A DNA stretch of 64,000 nucleotides from Bailinhaonella thermotolerans (GCF_003594875.1 NZ_QZEY01000004.1:372001-436000); one strand, 5' to 3'; counted from the stretch's first letter, positions 25,834 to 34,178 are shown. Made by a program: numbers and translations. The notes: generated by a model from the sequence alone, not told the origin.

Positions 25834-25908
25834 CGCGCCGGATCGGCGCGGGCCGGATCAGCGTGCGCCGCATCAGCGTGCGCCGGGTCGGCGCGGGCCG
25901 GATCGGCA
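25834..25908. repeat. 15-base direct repeats in the gap 25697-25983
   Basis: About five imperfect copies of a 15-base unit (gcgtgcgccgcatca, gcgcgggccggatca). No gene is seen in the 287-base gap, which lies upstream of the leftward NlpC/P60 gene and downstream of the radical SAM gene. Confidence 0.6.
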
Positions 25909-25983
25909 ACGGCGGGACCGGCCGCGCGGAGCCCGGGTGGGAGGGATTCGCGCGGGAACGGGCGCGGCTGGAGCGCCGCGGGC

Positions 25984-26952
25984 TCAGATCAGCGCGAGCT
26001 GCGGGAAGGCCGGCGGGGCGGGGGGCGGCGCCGGGCGGTCCAGGCTCATGCCGTACAACCGCGCCAGGCCCGCGACCTCACCCCGGACGCGCTGCTCGTA
26101 GGCGGGGGAGGGGCGGCCCGCCCGGTCGTAGAGGTCGGCGTAGCGCGGCAGCAGGCGCGGATGCGCCTCCTCCAGCCAGGACAGGTACGCCTCGCGCGCG
26201 CCCGGCGGCAGCCGCAGCACGATCGGGCTCACCGAGCGCACCCCGGCGGCGGCCAGCCGGCCGACCGTCGCGGCGAGCTGGTCCCCCGAATCGGTCAGCA
26301 GCGGCAGGACCGGGGCCATGAGGGCGTGTACGGCGACGCCGCGCTCGGCGAGCTCGGCCAGGAGCTCCAGGCGGCGCTGGGGCGCGGGGGCGCCGGGCTC
26401 GACGGCGCGGCGGACCCGGTCGTCCACGAAGGCCACGGAGACGGAGACGGACCCGAGCGGGCACTCGGCCAGCAGCTCGGCGTCCCGCAGGACCAGCGGG
26501 TTCTTGGTGTGCACGGTGAACGGCACGGCGGCGTCGCGCAGCGCGGCGATCACGCCGGGCATGAGGAGGTAGCGCTCCTCGGCGGGCTGGTAGCAGTCGC
26601 CGGTCACGCCCACGGCCAGGGAGATCCCGGGCCGCCGCGCCAGCTCGGCCCGCAGCCGCGCTGCCACGTCGGTGCGCACCGCGATCCGGGTCTCGAAGTC
26701 GCGCCCGGAGTCCAGGCCGAGCCTGCGGTGCCCGCCGCGCGCCCCGCAGTGGCGGCACGCGTGGGCGCAGCCCCGGTAGGGGTTGACCGCGAAGGCGTGC
26801 GGCAGCCCGCTGCCGGAGGGCACGCGCTCGATCGCCGTGCGCGCCCTGACCTCGTAGAACGTGGTGTCGCCGGCCTCGCGCACCACCGCCTGCCGCTCGA
26901 TCCGCGGCCGGTCGTCACGGACCTCCACCAGCGCGAGCGCGTCCCACCGCAT
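25984..26952 (-). CDS. Rv2578c-family radical SAM protein
   Basis: Radical S-adenosylmethionine enzyme. The [4Fe-4S] site is C62-x3-C66-x2-C69 in GCAHACRHC, preceded by the typical NPYRG. The following TIM-barrel strands include VGVTGDCYQPAEER and TVHTKNPLVLRD. This matches the actinobacterial Rv2578c group, distantly related to spore photoproduct lyase; its substrate is unknown. The 322-residue length is normal. It is a single leftward gene with a repeat-rich gap upstream. Confidence 0.88.
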   Translation of the reverse strand: MRWDALALVEVRDDRPRIERQAVVREAGDTTFYEVRARTAIERVPSGSGLPHAFAVNPYRGCAHACRHCGARGGHRRLGLDSGRDFETRIAVRTDVAARLRAELARRPGISLAVGVTGDCYQPAEERYLLMPGVIAALRDAAVPFTVHTKNPLVLRDAELLAECPLGSVSVSVAFVDDRVRRAVEPGAPAPQRRLELLAELAERGVAVHALMAPVLPLLTDSGDQLAATVGRLAAAGVRSVSPIVLRLPPGAREAYLSWLEEAHPRLLPRYADLYDRAGRPSPAYEQRVRGEVAGLARLYGMSLDRPAPPPAPPAFPQLALI

Positions 26953-27103
26953 GCTCCCAGTGGAACACGTTTTCGACTACCCGGGCAAGCGGTTCGCCCC
27001 GGCCGGGGACGTGATCCCAGCTCAGCCCGCGATCGGGCCGGATCGCGATCCCGGGTCCGCCCCGGACTCCCGGTCCCGCCCGCGATCCCCGTCCGCCCGT
27101 GAT

Positions 27104-27186
27104 CCCGGATCGGAACGCGACCAGGATCGGAACGCGGCCAGGATCGGAACGCGGCCAGGATCGGAACACGGCCAAGGCCGGAACGA
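27104..27186. repeat. 17-base tandem repeat between two leftward genes
   Basis: Nearly five copies of ccaggatcggaacgcgg, three of them contiguous (27121-27171) and differing by one base. A 17-base period is not coding-compatible. The surrounding gap (26953-27194) also holds Arg/Pro-like GC-rich decoration but no gene. Confidence 0.85.
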
Positions 27187-27194
27187 GTCCCGGG

Positions 27195-28679
27195 TCAGAA
27201 CGTGATCAGCGGGTCCCCGAGGAAGTCGGCGATGAAGTTCACGAAGAAGAACCCGAAGAACAGGAAGTTCAGGACGAGCACGACGTAGTGCCACGGACGC
27301 GGCCGGGCCGGGCGCGGGAGCCTGCTGTTCAGGTACATCAGCAGGAACGGGTAGATCAGCGCGCCCAGGTTCGACATGTTCGCCGACCACTGCACCAGCG
27401 ACACCGGCACGGCCAGGTGCAGCACCACCGCGATCACCACGAGCAGCACGAGCATGAAGGGGTAGTAGAACCGGCGCGGGTCCCCCTCGATCCGGGCGCG
27501 CAGCCGGGGGCTGGTCGCGTGCGCGGCGTCGGTCGTGACCCGGACCATCGCCTCGAAGATCCCGAGCTGCGTGGAGAAGAGGATCAGCACTCCGATGAGC
27601 AGCATCAGGTAGAACATCGCGGCGCCGTACTCCTGGTTCAGCACGGTCGCCACGAAGGTCGGCACGTCGTCCGCCGTCGGGCGGCGGCCCGAGGTCTCCA
27701 CCGCGTGGGCCATGAGGATGGTCGGCAGCAGCATCCCCAGGATCGCGCCGACGAAGAACACGCCCCACATGTCCACCAGCAGCAGCCGGTACCACCGCTT
27801 CCACCGGGCCCGGTTCACCTCGTCGTCGGGGAAGGTCACGCCGCTGGCCAGGAGTTCGCGCCGCTCGCCCCGCAGCCCGGCGATGAACCCGGCGCGGTGG
27901 CCCATGCCGTACCCCTTGTCCCGGTAGTGGCCCATGACGTACCAGTTGAGGCCCGACGCGAGCGCGGTGAACCCGGCCAGCCCGCCGATCTCGGTCGCCG
28001 TGATGCCCGCGGGCGGCGCGGCCGGGGTGACGAACCCGCGGATCGCCTCCCACCACAGCGAGAACGGCACCACGAACAGGTCGATCACCAGGAGGACGAG
28101 CAGGATCGTCCCGACCATCACCCAGTTGGCCAGTTCCAGCACCCGGCTGACGCGCTTGGCGGCGGCGGTGAGCAGGAAGACGACGACCAGCAGGCCGATG
28201 GCGTACAGCCGCGGCTCCTCGGCCCCCTTCGGCGGCGCGACCCCGTGGACCAGCGCGTACACGCCCTGTCCCGCCGAGGCCGCCCACCCGCCCGCGATGA
28301 ACGCGAAGATCACCACGAAGACGGAGACCGGCACCCAGAACCGGAACCCCGGCGGCACCCGCCCCCACCCGACGACCGGCGTCTCCCCGGTCGCGACGAC
28401 GTACCGCGAGCACTCGACGTTGTAGAAGGTCTGCAGGATCGCCGAGACCAGGATCACCCAGCCGATCCCGATGAACCCGAACTTGCCGACCGCCTGTGGC
28501 CCGAGCAGCCACTCGCCGCTGCCGACGGAGATCCCGAGGGCGATCAGGCTGGGCCCCACGGCGTACTGGAACAGCTCCTTCGCCCCGATGCGCCGGACCT
28601 TGAAGACCTCCTCCGGCTCCGGCAGATCGGCGACGGCGAGATCGGGCCGGCTGACCCCGAGCGGATGCGACTGCGTCAT
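27195..28679 (-). CDS. Nramp-like divalent metal transporter, atypical metal site
   Basis: Membrane protein of 494 residues and about 11-12 helices, of the Nramp/MntH superfamily. The first helix reads PSLIALGISVGSGEWLLGPQ, in which the canonical Asp-Pro-Gly-Asn metal motif is replaced by a Gly-Ser-Gly-Glu motif. The helix 6 segment also lacks the usual Met-Pro-His. It therefore belongs to a divergent subgroup, like those transporters with altered substrates, and Mn/Fe transport should not be assumed. A large loop (residues 255-300) is rich in Arg. ATG start at 28679. No partner genes. Confidence 0.8.
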   Translation of the reverse strand: MTQSHPLGVSRPDLAVADLPEPEEVFKVRRIGAKELFQYAVGPSLIALGISVGSGEWLLGPQAVGKFGFIGIGWVILVSAILQTFYNVECSRYVVATGETPVVGWGRVPPGFRFWVPVSVFVVIFAFIAGGWAASAGQGVYALVHGVAPPKGAEEPRLYAIGLLVVVFLLTAAAKRVSRVLELANWVMVGTILLVLLVIDLFVVPFSLWWEAIRGFVTPAAPPAGITATEIGGLAGFTALASGLNWYVMGHYRDKGYGMGHRAGFIAGLRGERRELLASGVTFPDDEVNRARWKRWYRLLLVDMWGVFFVGAILGMLLPTILMAHAVETSGRRPTADDVPTFVATVLNQEYGAAMFYLMLLIGVLILFSTQLGIFEAMVRVTTDAAHATSPRLRARIEGDPRRFYYPFMLVLLVVIAVVLHLAVPVSLVQWSANMSNLGALIYPFLLMYLNSRLPRPARPRPWHYVVLVLNFLFFGFFFVNFIADFLGDPLITF

Positions 28680-28789
28680 GGGGGCACCTCCGGTGTGAGG
28701 TGGGTCACCCTCGACAATGATCCTCGATCACGCGCGGGGCAAGGGGCGCGTGTGACCGGTCAGGAAACGTGGTGCCGGCGTTCAGCCCT

Positions 28790-29479
28790 TCAACGGGCGC
28801 GCGAGGTCTCGTCCCGCGTACCGTCCGGGAGCCCGTCCGCGTCATGCCGTACGCCGTCGGCCCGCTCCCCGGCCGGTACGGCGCCCGCGTGGTCCGCGTC
28901 ATGCCGTACGGCGTCCGCGTGGTCCTCGGCGGCCGGGGCGGCCGGGGCGGCCGGGGCGGCGGCGGACGCGGCGCGGGCGGCGCGGCGGCGGCGCCACAGG
29001 ACGAGGCCCGTGATCAGGGCGGCGAGGAGGAGGACGGTCGCGGCGGCGGCCGCGGGGGACTCGGCCAGGAGCTTGAGCCAGCCCCAGACGACGGCGTATC
29101 CGCCGACGACCCACGGCGGAGTCCAGATGAGCGAGCCGAGGGCGCTCCCCAGGAGGTACCAGGGGTAGGACATGCGGATCACGCCCGCGCAGACCGGGAT
29201 GGCGTGCCGGAACCCGGCCACCCAGTGCGCCCCGAAGACCGCGACGGCGCCGCGCTTGCGCACGATGTCCTCGACCTTGCGGATCCGCTCCTCGCCGATC
29301 CTGCGCCCGAGCCGCGAGGCGTACAGCTTCAGCCCGAGTCCGCGCCCGGCCCAGTAGTAGGCCTGCCCCCGCCCGAAGATGATCAGCACGGCGACGATGA
29401 GCCCGAGCCAGAGCGGCATGCCCCAGAAGGTGTCGTTCGCCTCGGGCGCGGCGAGCGCCGGGAGTATGTCGTTGTTCAT
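28790..29479 (-). CDS. DedA-family membrane protein
   Basis: DedA/SNARE-associated family protein of 229 residues with about five helices. FGRGQAYYWAGRGLG and FGAHWVAGFRHAIPVCAGVIRMSY carry the conserved Gly/Arg family features (known members flip polyprenyl or phospholipids and affect envelope stability). The last ~65 residues are Ala-rich, then His/Asp/Gly-rich (DHADAVRHDADHAG), partly repeated, and may bind metal. An iron-box-like sequence lies 37 bases upstream of the start. ATG at 29479 with GAGGGGG upstream. Confidence 0.85.
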   Translation of the reverse strand: MNNDILPALAAPEANDTFWGMPLWLGLIVAVLIIFGRGQAYYWAGRGLGLKLYASRLGRRIGEERIRKVEDIVRKRGAVAVFGAHWVAGFRHAIPVCAGVIRMSYPWYLLGSALGSLIWTPPWVVGGYAVVWGWLKLLAESPAAAAATVLLLAALITGLVLWRRRRAARAASAAAPAAPAAPAAEDHADAVRHDADHAGAVPAGERADGVRHDADGLPDGTRDETSRAR

Positions 29480-29515
29480 CCCGCGCCCCCTCGGTTTGTC
29501 CGCTTACTCCAGATA

Positions 29516-29534
29516 TTAGGTCAGCCTTACCTTA
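29516..29534. promoter_or_regulatory. DtxR/IdeR iron-box-like operator
   Basis: TTAGGTCAGCCTTACCTTA agrees with the 19-base IdeR/DmdR consensus TTAGGTTAGGCTAACCTAA at 15 of 19 positions. It is placed between the dedA-like gene (start 29479, leftward) and the rightward gene at 29716. Regulation of the dedA-like gene by iron is inferred. Confidence 0.6.
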
Positions 29535-29576
29535 TCCCGGAACACCCCTCGGGCATCGGCGCACGTGCGGATTCCC

Positions 29577-29640
29577 ACCGGCCCCGCCGGTCCTGCCGGT
29601 GCCGCCGATGCCGCCGGTGCCGCCGATCCTGTCGGAGCCG
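29577..29640. repeat. 9-base Gly/Pro-type direct repeats
   Basis: Repeats of ccgccggtg and ccgccgatg just upstream of the TPR-like gene, without a gene of their own. Confidence 0.5.
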
Positions 29641-29715
29641 GGCGCTACGCTCGCCGGCGTCCCGGCTTCCACGCCCGCCGGGGAACCGCATGACCACGCT
29701 CGCCCTGGAGGCCGT

Positions 29716-30165
29716 ATGACCGCGCCCGACCCCATCATGGAACGGATCGGCGCGGCGACGGCGCTCGGCCATCGGGGCGACCGCGACGGTGCCCGCCGTC
29801 TCCTCGGCGAGCTCTGGGACGAGCTCACCGATCCCCTGCACCGCTGCGCGCTCGCGCACGCGATGGCCGACCTCCAGGACGACCCGCGCGAGGAGCTGAC
29901 CTGGGACCTGCGCGCGCTGGAGGCGGCGGACTCGATCACCGACGAGCGGGCCAGGCGCGCCGGGGCGACCGGCCAGGTCGCCGCCTTCTACCCGTCGCTG
30001 CACCTCAACCTGGGCGACGTCCTCCACCGGCTCGGCGACCTCGGCCGCGCCCGCGACCACCTGCGCCGGGGCCTGGCCGCCGCGGACGCGCTCCCCGACG
30101 ACGGCTACGGCCGCATGATCAGGCAGGGCCTGGCGAACCTCGCCGACCGGCTGGGCACGGCCTGA
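29716..30165 (+). CDS. small TPR-like protein
   Basis: Cytoplasmic protein of 149 residues with alpha-helical repeats resembling tetratricopeptide units (ATALGHRGDRDGARRLLGEL, LNLGDVLHRLGDLGRARDHL). The family is common in actinomycetes and has no known function; a scaffolding role would be typical for TPRs. The ATG at 29716 follows GGAGG, which also belongs to the end of an upstream short frame. It stands alone to the right of the iron-box region; its stop lies within a 23-base repeat. Confidence 0.75.
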   Translation: MTAPDPIMERIGAATALGHRGDRDGARRLLGELWDELTDPLHRCALAHAMADLQDDPREELTWDLRALEAADSITDERARRAGATGQVAAFYPSLHLNLGDVLHRLGDLGRARDHLRRGLAAADALPDDGYGRMIRQGLANLADRLGTA

Positions 30166-30290
30166 CCGTCCGGCCGGGCACGGCCTGACCGTCCGGCCGG
30201 ACGCGACGGGACTCCCCCGGCCGGGCACGGCGTGACCCCTCCGGCCGGGCGCTGCCCAGCCTCCCGGCCGGGCGTGGCTCAGCCTCCCGG
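30153..30290. repeat. 23-base direct repeats at the end of the TPR-like gene
   Basis: Two exact copies of gggcacggcctgaccgtccgg(cc) (30153-30198) followed by degenerate ccggccgggc units. They run across the stop codon of the TPR-like gene into the end of cbiO. Confidence 0.7.
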
Positions 30291-31106
30291 CGACGGCACG
30301 GCGGCGCGCAGCTCCTCGGGCGTCGCCGGGAACGGCCCGTCCGGCAGCAGGCCGTGGGCGCGCAGGAGCCGTCCCGCCGTGCACGCCCAGGAGGGGCGGA
30401 GGCGGGCGCGGGTGAGCAGGTCGTCGTCGGCCAGCAGCTCGCGGGCGGGGCCGGTGCGCAGCAGCGGCCCGTCGAAGATCGCGGCGTCGTCGGCCCAGCG
30501 GTACGCCAGGTCCACGTCGTGCGTGGCCATCACGACCGTCGTGCCCGCCCCGCGCAGGCCGCCGAGGGTGACCAGCAGCGACTCCACGCCCGCCGGGTCC
30601 AGGCCCGCCGTGGGCTCGTCGAGGACCAGCACGCGCGGGCGCATCGCCACCGCGCCGGCGATCGCGACGCGCTTGCGCTGGCCGTACGACAGCTGGTGGG
30701 TGGGCCGGTCGCGCAGGCCGGCGATGTCGAGCGCCGCCAGGGCGCCGGCGACCCGGGCGCGCACCTCGGCCTCCGGCAGCCCCAGGTTGAGCGGCCCGAA
30801 CGACACGTCCTGGGCGACGGAGGCGGAGAAGAGCTGGTCGTCGGGGTCCTGCAGGACGAGCTGCACCGCCGTGCGCAGCGCGGTCAGCCCGCGCCTGCCG
30901 TACGCCACGGGACGGCCGTCCAGCCGCACCTCGCCGCCGGCCGGACGCAGGCCCCCGGTGAGGACGCGCAGCAGCGTCGTCTTGCCGCAGCCGTTGCGCC
31001 CCAGCAGCGCGGTCGCGCGCCCCTCGGCGATCTCCAGGCTCACGTCGTCGAGCACGGCGGGGCCGCCGTCGTACGCGTGCCGCACGCGCACGGCGGCCAG
31101 GCTCAC
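30279..31106 (-). CDS. cbiO: cobalt ECF transporter ATPase
   Basis: ATP-binding subunit of the CbiMNQO cobalt uptake system. Walker A GRNGCGKTT, signature LSYGQRKRVAIAGAV, Walker B VLVLDEPTAGLDPAG and the H-loop MATHDVDLA are all present. GTG start at 31106 overlaps the cbiQ stop as GTGA. With 275 residues it has the usual size. It supplies energy for Co(II) import needed for cobalamin; nickel is the other possibility in this family, but the cobalamin riboswitch upstream points to cobalt. Confidence 0.95.
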   Translation of the reverse strand: MSLAAVRVRHAYDGGPAVLDDVSLEIAEGRATALLGRNGCGKTTLLRVLTGGLRPAGGEVRLDGRPVAYGRRGLTALRTAVQLVLQDPDDQLFSASVAQDVSFGPLNLGLPEAEVRARVAGALAALDIAGLRDRPTHQLSYGQRKRVAIAGAVAMRPRVLVLDEPTAGLDPAGVESLLVTLGGLRGAGTTVVMATHDVDLAYRWADDAAIFDGPLLRTGPARELLADDDLLTRARLRPSWACTAGRLLRAHGLLPDGPFPATPEELRAAVPSPGG

Positions 31107-31843
31107 GCCCCCACCGCCAGGGTGACCGCGACCACCGCCGCGACCAGGGCCGCCGACAGCGAGACGAACCGCCCGTCGATCCGCGCGCCGTCCGCCAGCA
31201 CCGGCAGCGACCCGGCGTACCCGCGCCCGGTGAGCCCGTGCTGCAGCCGCTGCGCCCGCGCGAACGCCTGGGTGAACAGCGCCCCCGCGATCCCCGCCAG
31301 CGAGCGCAGCGCCGCCCGCCGCGAGGCGTACCCGAGCCGTCCCGCCTGCGCCCGCCGGATCTGGCCGGCCGTGTCGAGCAGGGTGAACACCATCCGGTAC
31401 GTCAGCGACGCCACCTCCACCACGGGCGCGGGCACGCCGAGCCGGGTCAGCCGGGGCAGCGCCTCGGCCAGCGGCGTCGTGAACGCGAACAGCAGCAGCG
31501 CGAGCCCGGCCGCCACGGTGCGCGCGAGCACCAGGGCCGCGTCGCGCGGGCCGCCCGGGGTGGCCGTGACGAACCCGCCGGGCCCGCCGACCGACACCAG
31601 CAGCGGGAGCACCCCGGTGATCGCGAAGCCCAGCGGGGCGCGCCCGCTGCGCCACACCTGCCGCGCCGGGACGCGGGCCGGGCCCAGCAGCAGGCCCAGC
31701 GCGACCGCGCCCACGATCACCGCGCCGGGCCACGGCGGAAGCGCCACCGCCGCCCCGAGCAGGCCGAACGCCAGGACCGCCTTATCGCCGGGATGCCGGT
31801 GCCGCCACGGCGACCGGTAGGCCGCGGCGTCGATCGCGAGCAC
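31103..31843 (-). CDS. cbiQ: cobalt ECF transporter membrane subunit (EcfT)
   Basis: Transmembrane coupling subunit of the ECF transporter, with 246 residues and about five or six helices. The cytoplasmic coupling-helix motif AQAGRLGYASRRAALRSL contains an Ala-Arg-Gly-type signature variant (second motif RAQRLQHGLTGRGYAG). It joins CbiO dimers to CbiM. It starts with GTG after GGGAAGG and lies three bases behind cbiN. Confidence 0.93.
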   Translation of the reverse strand: MLAIDAAAYRSPWRHRHPGDKAVLAFGLLGAAVALPPWPGAVIVGAVALGLLLGPARVPARQVWRSGRAPLGFAITGVLPLLVSVGGPGGFVTATPGGPRDAALVLARTVAAGLALLLFAFTTPLAEALPRLTRLGVPAPVVEVASLTYRMVFTLLDTAGQIRRAQAGRLGYASRRAALRSLAGIAGALFTQAFARAQRLQHGLTGRGYAGSLPVLADGARIDGRFVSLSAALVAAVVAVTLAVGA

Positions 31844-31846
31844 GCG

Positions 31847-32410
31847 TCAGCCTTCCCGCGTCCCGCCGTCCGGGCCGCCTCCCCGGGCGCCCTCACCGGG
31901 GTACGGCGCCGCGCCCGCCCCGCGCGAGCCGTACGGCCCGGCGGGCTCGGCGGCCGCCGCGGAGCCGCTGGACCCGGCCGTGCCGCTGGACCCGGCCATG
32001 CCGCTGGACCCGGCCGTGCCGCTGGACCCGGCGGCGCCGGAGGGCACGGTCGCGCCCGTGGAGGCGGTGGCGTCGGCGGAGGCGGACGTGCCGGCGGAGG
32101 CGGACGTGCCGGCGGAGGTGAGGCGGCGGCGGGTGCGGACCACCCCGAAGTAGTAGCCGACGATCCCGGCGCCGACCGCGGCCTGGAGGGCGAACAGACC
32201 CGACTCGATCTCGCCGGACGGCGGCTCGTAGAGGGGCGAGAACCAGGGCTCGTAGCCGGGGCGGTTCTCCGCGATCGCGGTCTCGGCCTGGGCGTCGGCT
32301 CCGGCGAAGGGCTCCTCCATGCCGTCGCCCGCCCCGATGGCCAGGGGGAGCACGGCGACCACGGCCACGGCCAGCAGGATCAGCAGGTTCGTGCGGGTGC
32401 TCGCCTTCAC
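31847..32410 (-). CDS. cbiN: cobalt transport protein CbiN with a long repeat tail
   Basis: Accessory membrane subunit needed with CbiM for Co(II) entry. The first ~105 residues hold the two expected helices (residues 8-27 and ~72-92) around the outer loop [20 protein letters not shown], typical for CbiN. About 80 further residues follow, rich in Ser, Gly, Ala and Thr, built from 18-base DNA units (SSGTAG, SADAS), so the protein is nearly twice the usual length. The GTG start at 32410 overlaps the cbiM stop as GTGA. The tail faces the cytoplasm if the normal topology holds. Confidence 0.88.
   Translation of the reverse strand: MKASTRTNLLILLAVAVVAVLPLAIGAGDGMEEPFAGADAQAETAIAENRPGYEPWFSPLYEPPSGEIESGLFALQAAVGAGIVGYYFGVVRTRRRLTSAGTSASAGTSASADATASTGATVPSGAAGSSGTAGSSGMAGSSGTAGSSGSAAAAEPAGPYGSRGAGAAPYPGEGARGGGPDGGTREG
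31961..32118. repeat. 18-base in-frame repeats in cbiN
   Basis: Three to four units of gccgctggacccggccgt (31962-32031) and two of ggcggacgtgccggcgga (~32080-32115) encode the Ser/Gly/Ala tail of CbiN. Confidence 0.8.
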
Positions 32411-33090
32411 GCCTTGGCCTCCTTCACGGCCGGCACGTCCACGCCCAGGTTCACGAGTTCGGCGCGGCTGGACTGGGCGAGCAGCCGTACGACCAGCAGG
32501 GTCAGCAGGCCCTCCGCGATCGCCAGCCAGACCTGGGTGACCGCGAAGACGGCGCCGTACTCGGCGAGCGCGCCCGCGAAGCCGGTCCTCGGGTCGGGGT
32601 GCGCGAGCGCGAGCTGCACGCTGGTCACGCAGTAGGTGGACAGGTCGGCGGCGAACGCGCCGAGGAACGCGCCCGTGCCCAGGCTCCCGCCGAGGCGGCG
32701 GGCGAGCAGGTAGACGGCGTATCCGGCCCACGGCCCGGCGACCGCCATGGAGAACGCGTTCGCGCCGAGCGTGGTCAGCCCGCCGTGCGCGAGCAGCAGC
32801 GCCTGGAAGACGAGCGTGATCGTGCCCAGCACCGCCATGACCGGCGGCCGGAACAGGATCGCCCCCAGCCCGGTCCCGGTCGGATGTGAGCTGCTCCCGG
32901 TCACCGACGGGATCTTCAGCGCGGAGAGCACGAACGAGAACGCGCCCGCGGCCCCGAGCAGCAGCAGTCCCTCGGGTTTCTCACGCACCTGCCGGGTGAG
33001 CGCCCTCGCGCCGTGGACGACGAACGGGGCGGCGGCGACGGTCCACGCCGCCGCGTGGATGGGAGGGAGGAATCCCTCGGCGATATGCAT
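32407..33090 (-). CDS. cbiM: cobalt transport protein CbiM
   Basis: Substrate-specific membrane subunit. The N-terminal [10 protein letters not shown] provides the metal-binding amino group and His2. [18 protein letters not shown] carries a further conserved His, and there are about six or seven helices in 227 residues. First gene of the cbiMNQO operon, directly behind a cobalamin riboswitch, so it should be turned off when cobalamin is plentiful. ATG at 33090. Confidence 0.96.
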   Translation of the reverse strand: MHIAEGFLPPIHAAAWTVAAAPFVVHGARALTRQVREKPEGLLLLGAAGAFSFVLSALKIPSVTGSSSHPTGTGLGAILFRPPVMAVLGTITLVFQALLLAHGGLTTLGANAFSMAVAGPWAGYAVYLLARRLGGSLGTGAFLGAFAADLSTYCVTSVQLALAHPDPRTGFAGALAEYGAVFAVTQVWLAIAEGLLTLLVVRLLAQSSRAELVNLGVDVPAVKEAKA

Positions 33091-33127
33091 GCCGGGTCAG
33101 GCCCTTTCCAGCACCTCGTGGATGGAC

Positions 33128-33285
33128 GAACGTGCCGTGGCCGGTCTCCTGGCTGACGGGTCGAACGCCCGGCCCCGCCTTCCCGGTTGCCCAGTGGCGT
33201 CGATGGGGCCGAACTTCCCGATCACAGTGGCGAGGGCCGCTCCGGTCTCACACCGGCTTCCCGACACCACGGCCCTGTGAGACTA
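33128..33285 (-). promoter_or_regulatory. cobalamin riboswitch
   Basis: Read on the minus strand, the leader has GGGAAGCCGGTGTGAGACCG at the 5' side, a GCCACTGGG-type segment (about 33190) and the B12 box GTCAGCCAGGAGACCGGCC (33137-33156), all hallmarks of AdoCbl riboswitches. It ends about 40 bases before cbiM. The expected effect is repression of cobalt uptake when cobalamin binds. Confidence 0.93.
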
Positions 33286-33352
33286 GTACGGCGCGCGAGG
33301 GCCGACAAGGTTGAATATCTGAACAGACCCGCAGACGAAGGGACGGAACGCG

Positions 33353-33712
33353 GTGCACCGAATCCCCGCCGACCGGCTGGACTCCCGCATCATCGCGCCC
33401 GAGGAGGTCTGCGAGGCCATCGGCGCCCTGGCGGAGGACTCCCAGGTCAGAAGGGCCGCCGAGATCTTCGGCCTGCTGGCCGACCCCAACCGCCTCAGAC
33501 TCCTCCTCTGCCTGCGGGCCGTCCCCGGCATGTGCGTCTCCGACCTGGCCGCCGCCACCGGCATGGCCGACAGCGCCGTGAGCCACGCCCTCCGCCTCCT
33601 GCGAGCCCAATCCGTGGTGAGAGCCGACAGAGAAGGCCGCCTGGTCAAATACGCCATCTCCGACAAAACCATCGAAGACCTCCTATCCAGAACCGTAGAC
33701 CACCCCCTCTGA
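33353..33712 (+). CDS. ArsR/SmtB-family metal-sensing repressor
   Basis: Winged-helix repressor of 119 residues. LADPNRLRLLLCLRAVPGMCVSDLAAATGMADSAVSHALRLL-type helices give the DNA-binding domain, split here as LADPNRLRLLL, CVSDLAA and DSAVSHALRLL. Cys in CLRAVPGMC and the C-terminal His (VDHPL) could take part in metal binding, as in NmtR/KmtR-like Ni/Co sensors. It is divergent from the cobalt uptake operon, which fits a Co/Ni role, yet the target may be elsewhere. GTG start at 33353. Confidence 0.85.
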   Translation: MHRIPADRLDSRIIAPEEVCEAIGALAEDSQVRRAAEIFGLLADPNRLRLLLCLRAVPGMCVSDLAAATGMADSAVSHALRLLRAQSVVRADREGRLVKYAISDKTIEDLLSRTVDHPL

Positions 33713-33830
33713 TCCTCACCGCCGACAGGGTCACCCACCGCTACCAACGCATATGGATGGCTCTCCGCAGATACGCACCCCATCGCCCTGCCGAGCGTGG
33801 GAGAGCGGTCGCGGGGTCGGCCGTAGCGGT

Positions 33831-33912
33831 GGCCTCAGGCCGTCGCGTCGCCGTGCTTCACCTTGTCGAGGAACGCCCGCCACTCGCCCGGAGTGAAGCT
33901 GAGGACCCCGCC
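33831..33912. repeat. 82-base perfect repeat, copy 1
   Basis: Identical to 34179-34260 over 82 bases. It covers the 3' end of the first DUF397 gene including its stop codon. Confidence 0.95.
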
Positions 33913-34059
33913 CTGAGGGTCCTTGGAATCCCGTGTGAGGTGCAGCCGCCCGAGCCCCCGGTGATCCGCGGCCGTGGCGACCTCGACGCAGTTGGCGCCT
34001 TCGCCGCTGTAGCTGCTCTTGCTCCAGATGAGACCAGAACCGTCCACTTGTTCGCCCAC
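33835..34059 (-). CDS. DUF397 protein, copy 1
   Basis: Small actinomycete protein (74 residues). The family motif is WSKSSYSGEGANCVEVA, followed by RDSKDPQGGVLSFTPGEW. DUF397 proteins accompany XRE/DUF5753 regulators and are sometimes inhibitory partners, as in the BldB/WhiJ-type systems of Streptomyces. The last 26 codons are identical at DNA level to copy 2. GTG start at 34059 behind GGGAG. Confidence 0.85.
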   Translation of the reverse strand: MGEQVDGSGLIWSKSSYSGEGANCVEVATAADHRGLGRLHLTRDSKDPQGGVLSFTPGEWRAFLDKVKHGDATA

Positions 34060-34178
34060 TTTCTCCCAGGAGGCCCGTTCGTGAACGCCATGACGGCCGC
34101 TACCCGCACATCCGTGCGAAAGCCCCGCCGTTCTGCCGCGGTCAGTAAAGCGGTCGCGGCTTTTGCCGCTGGCTGGGC

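Noticed and set aside
27104-27186. CRISPR-like array
   Set aside because: The units are directly contiguous with no spacers and are only 17 bases long.
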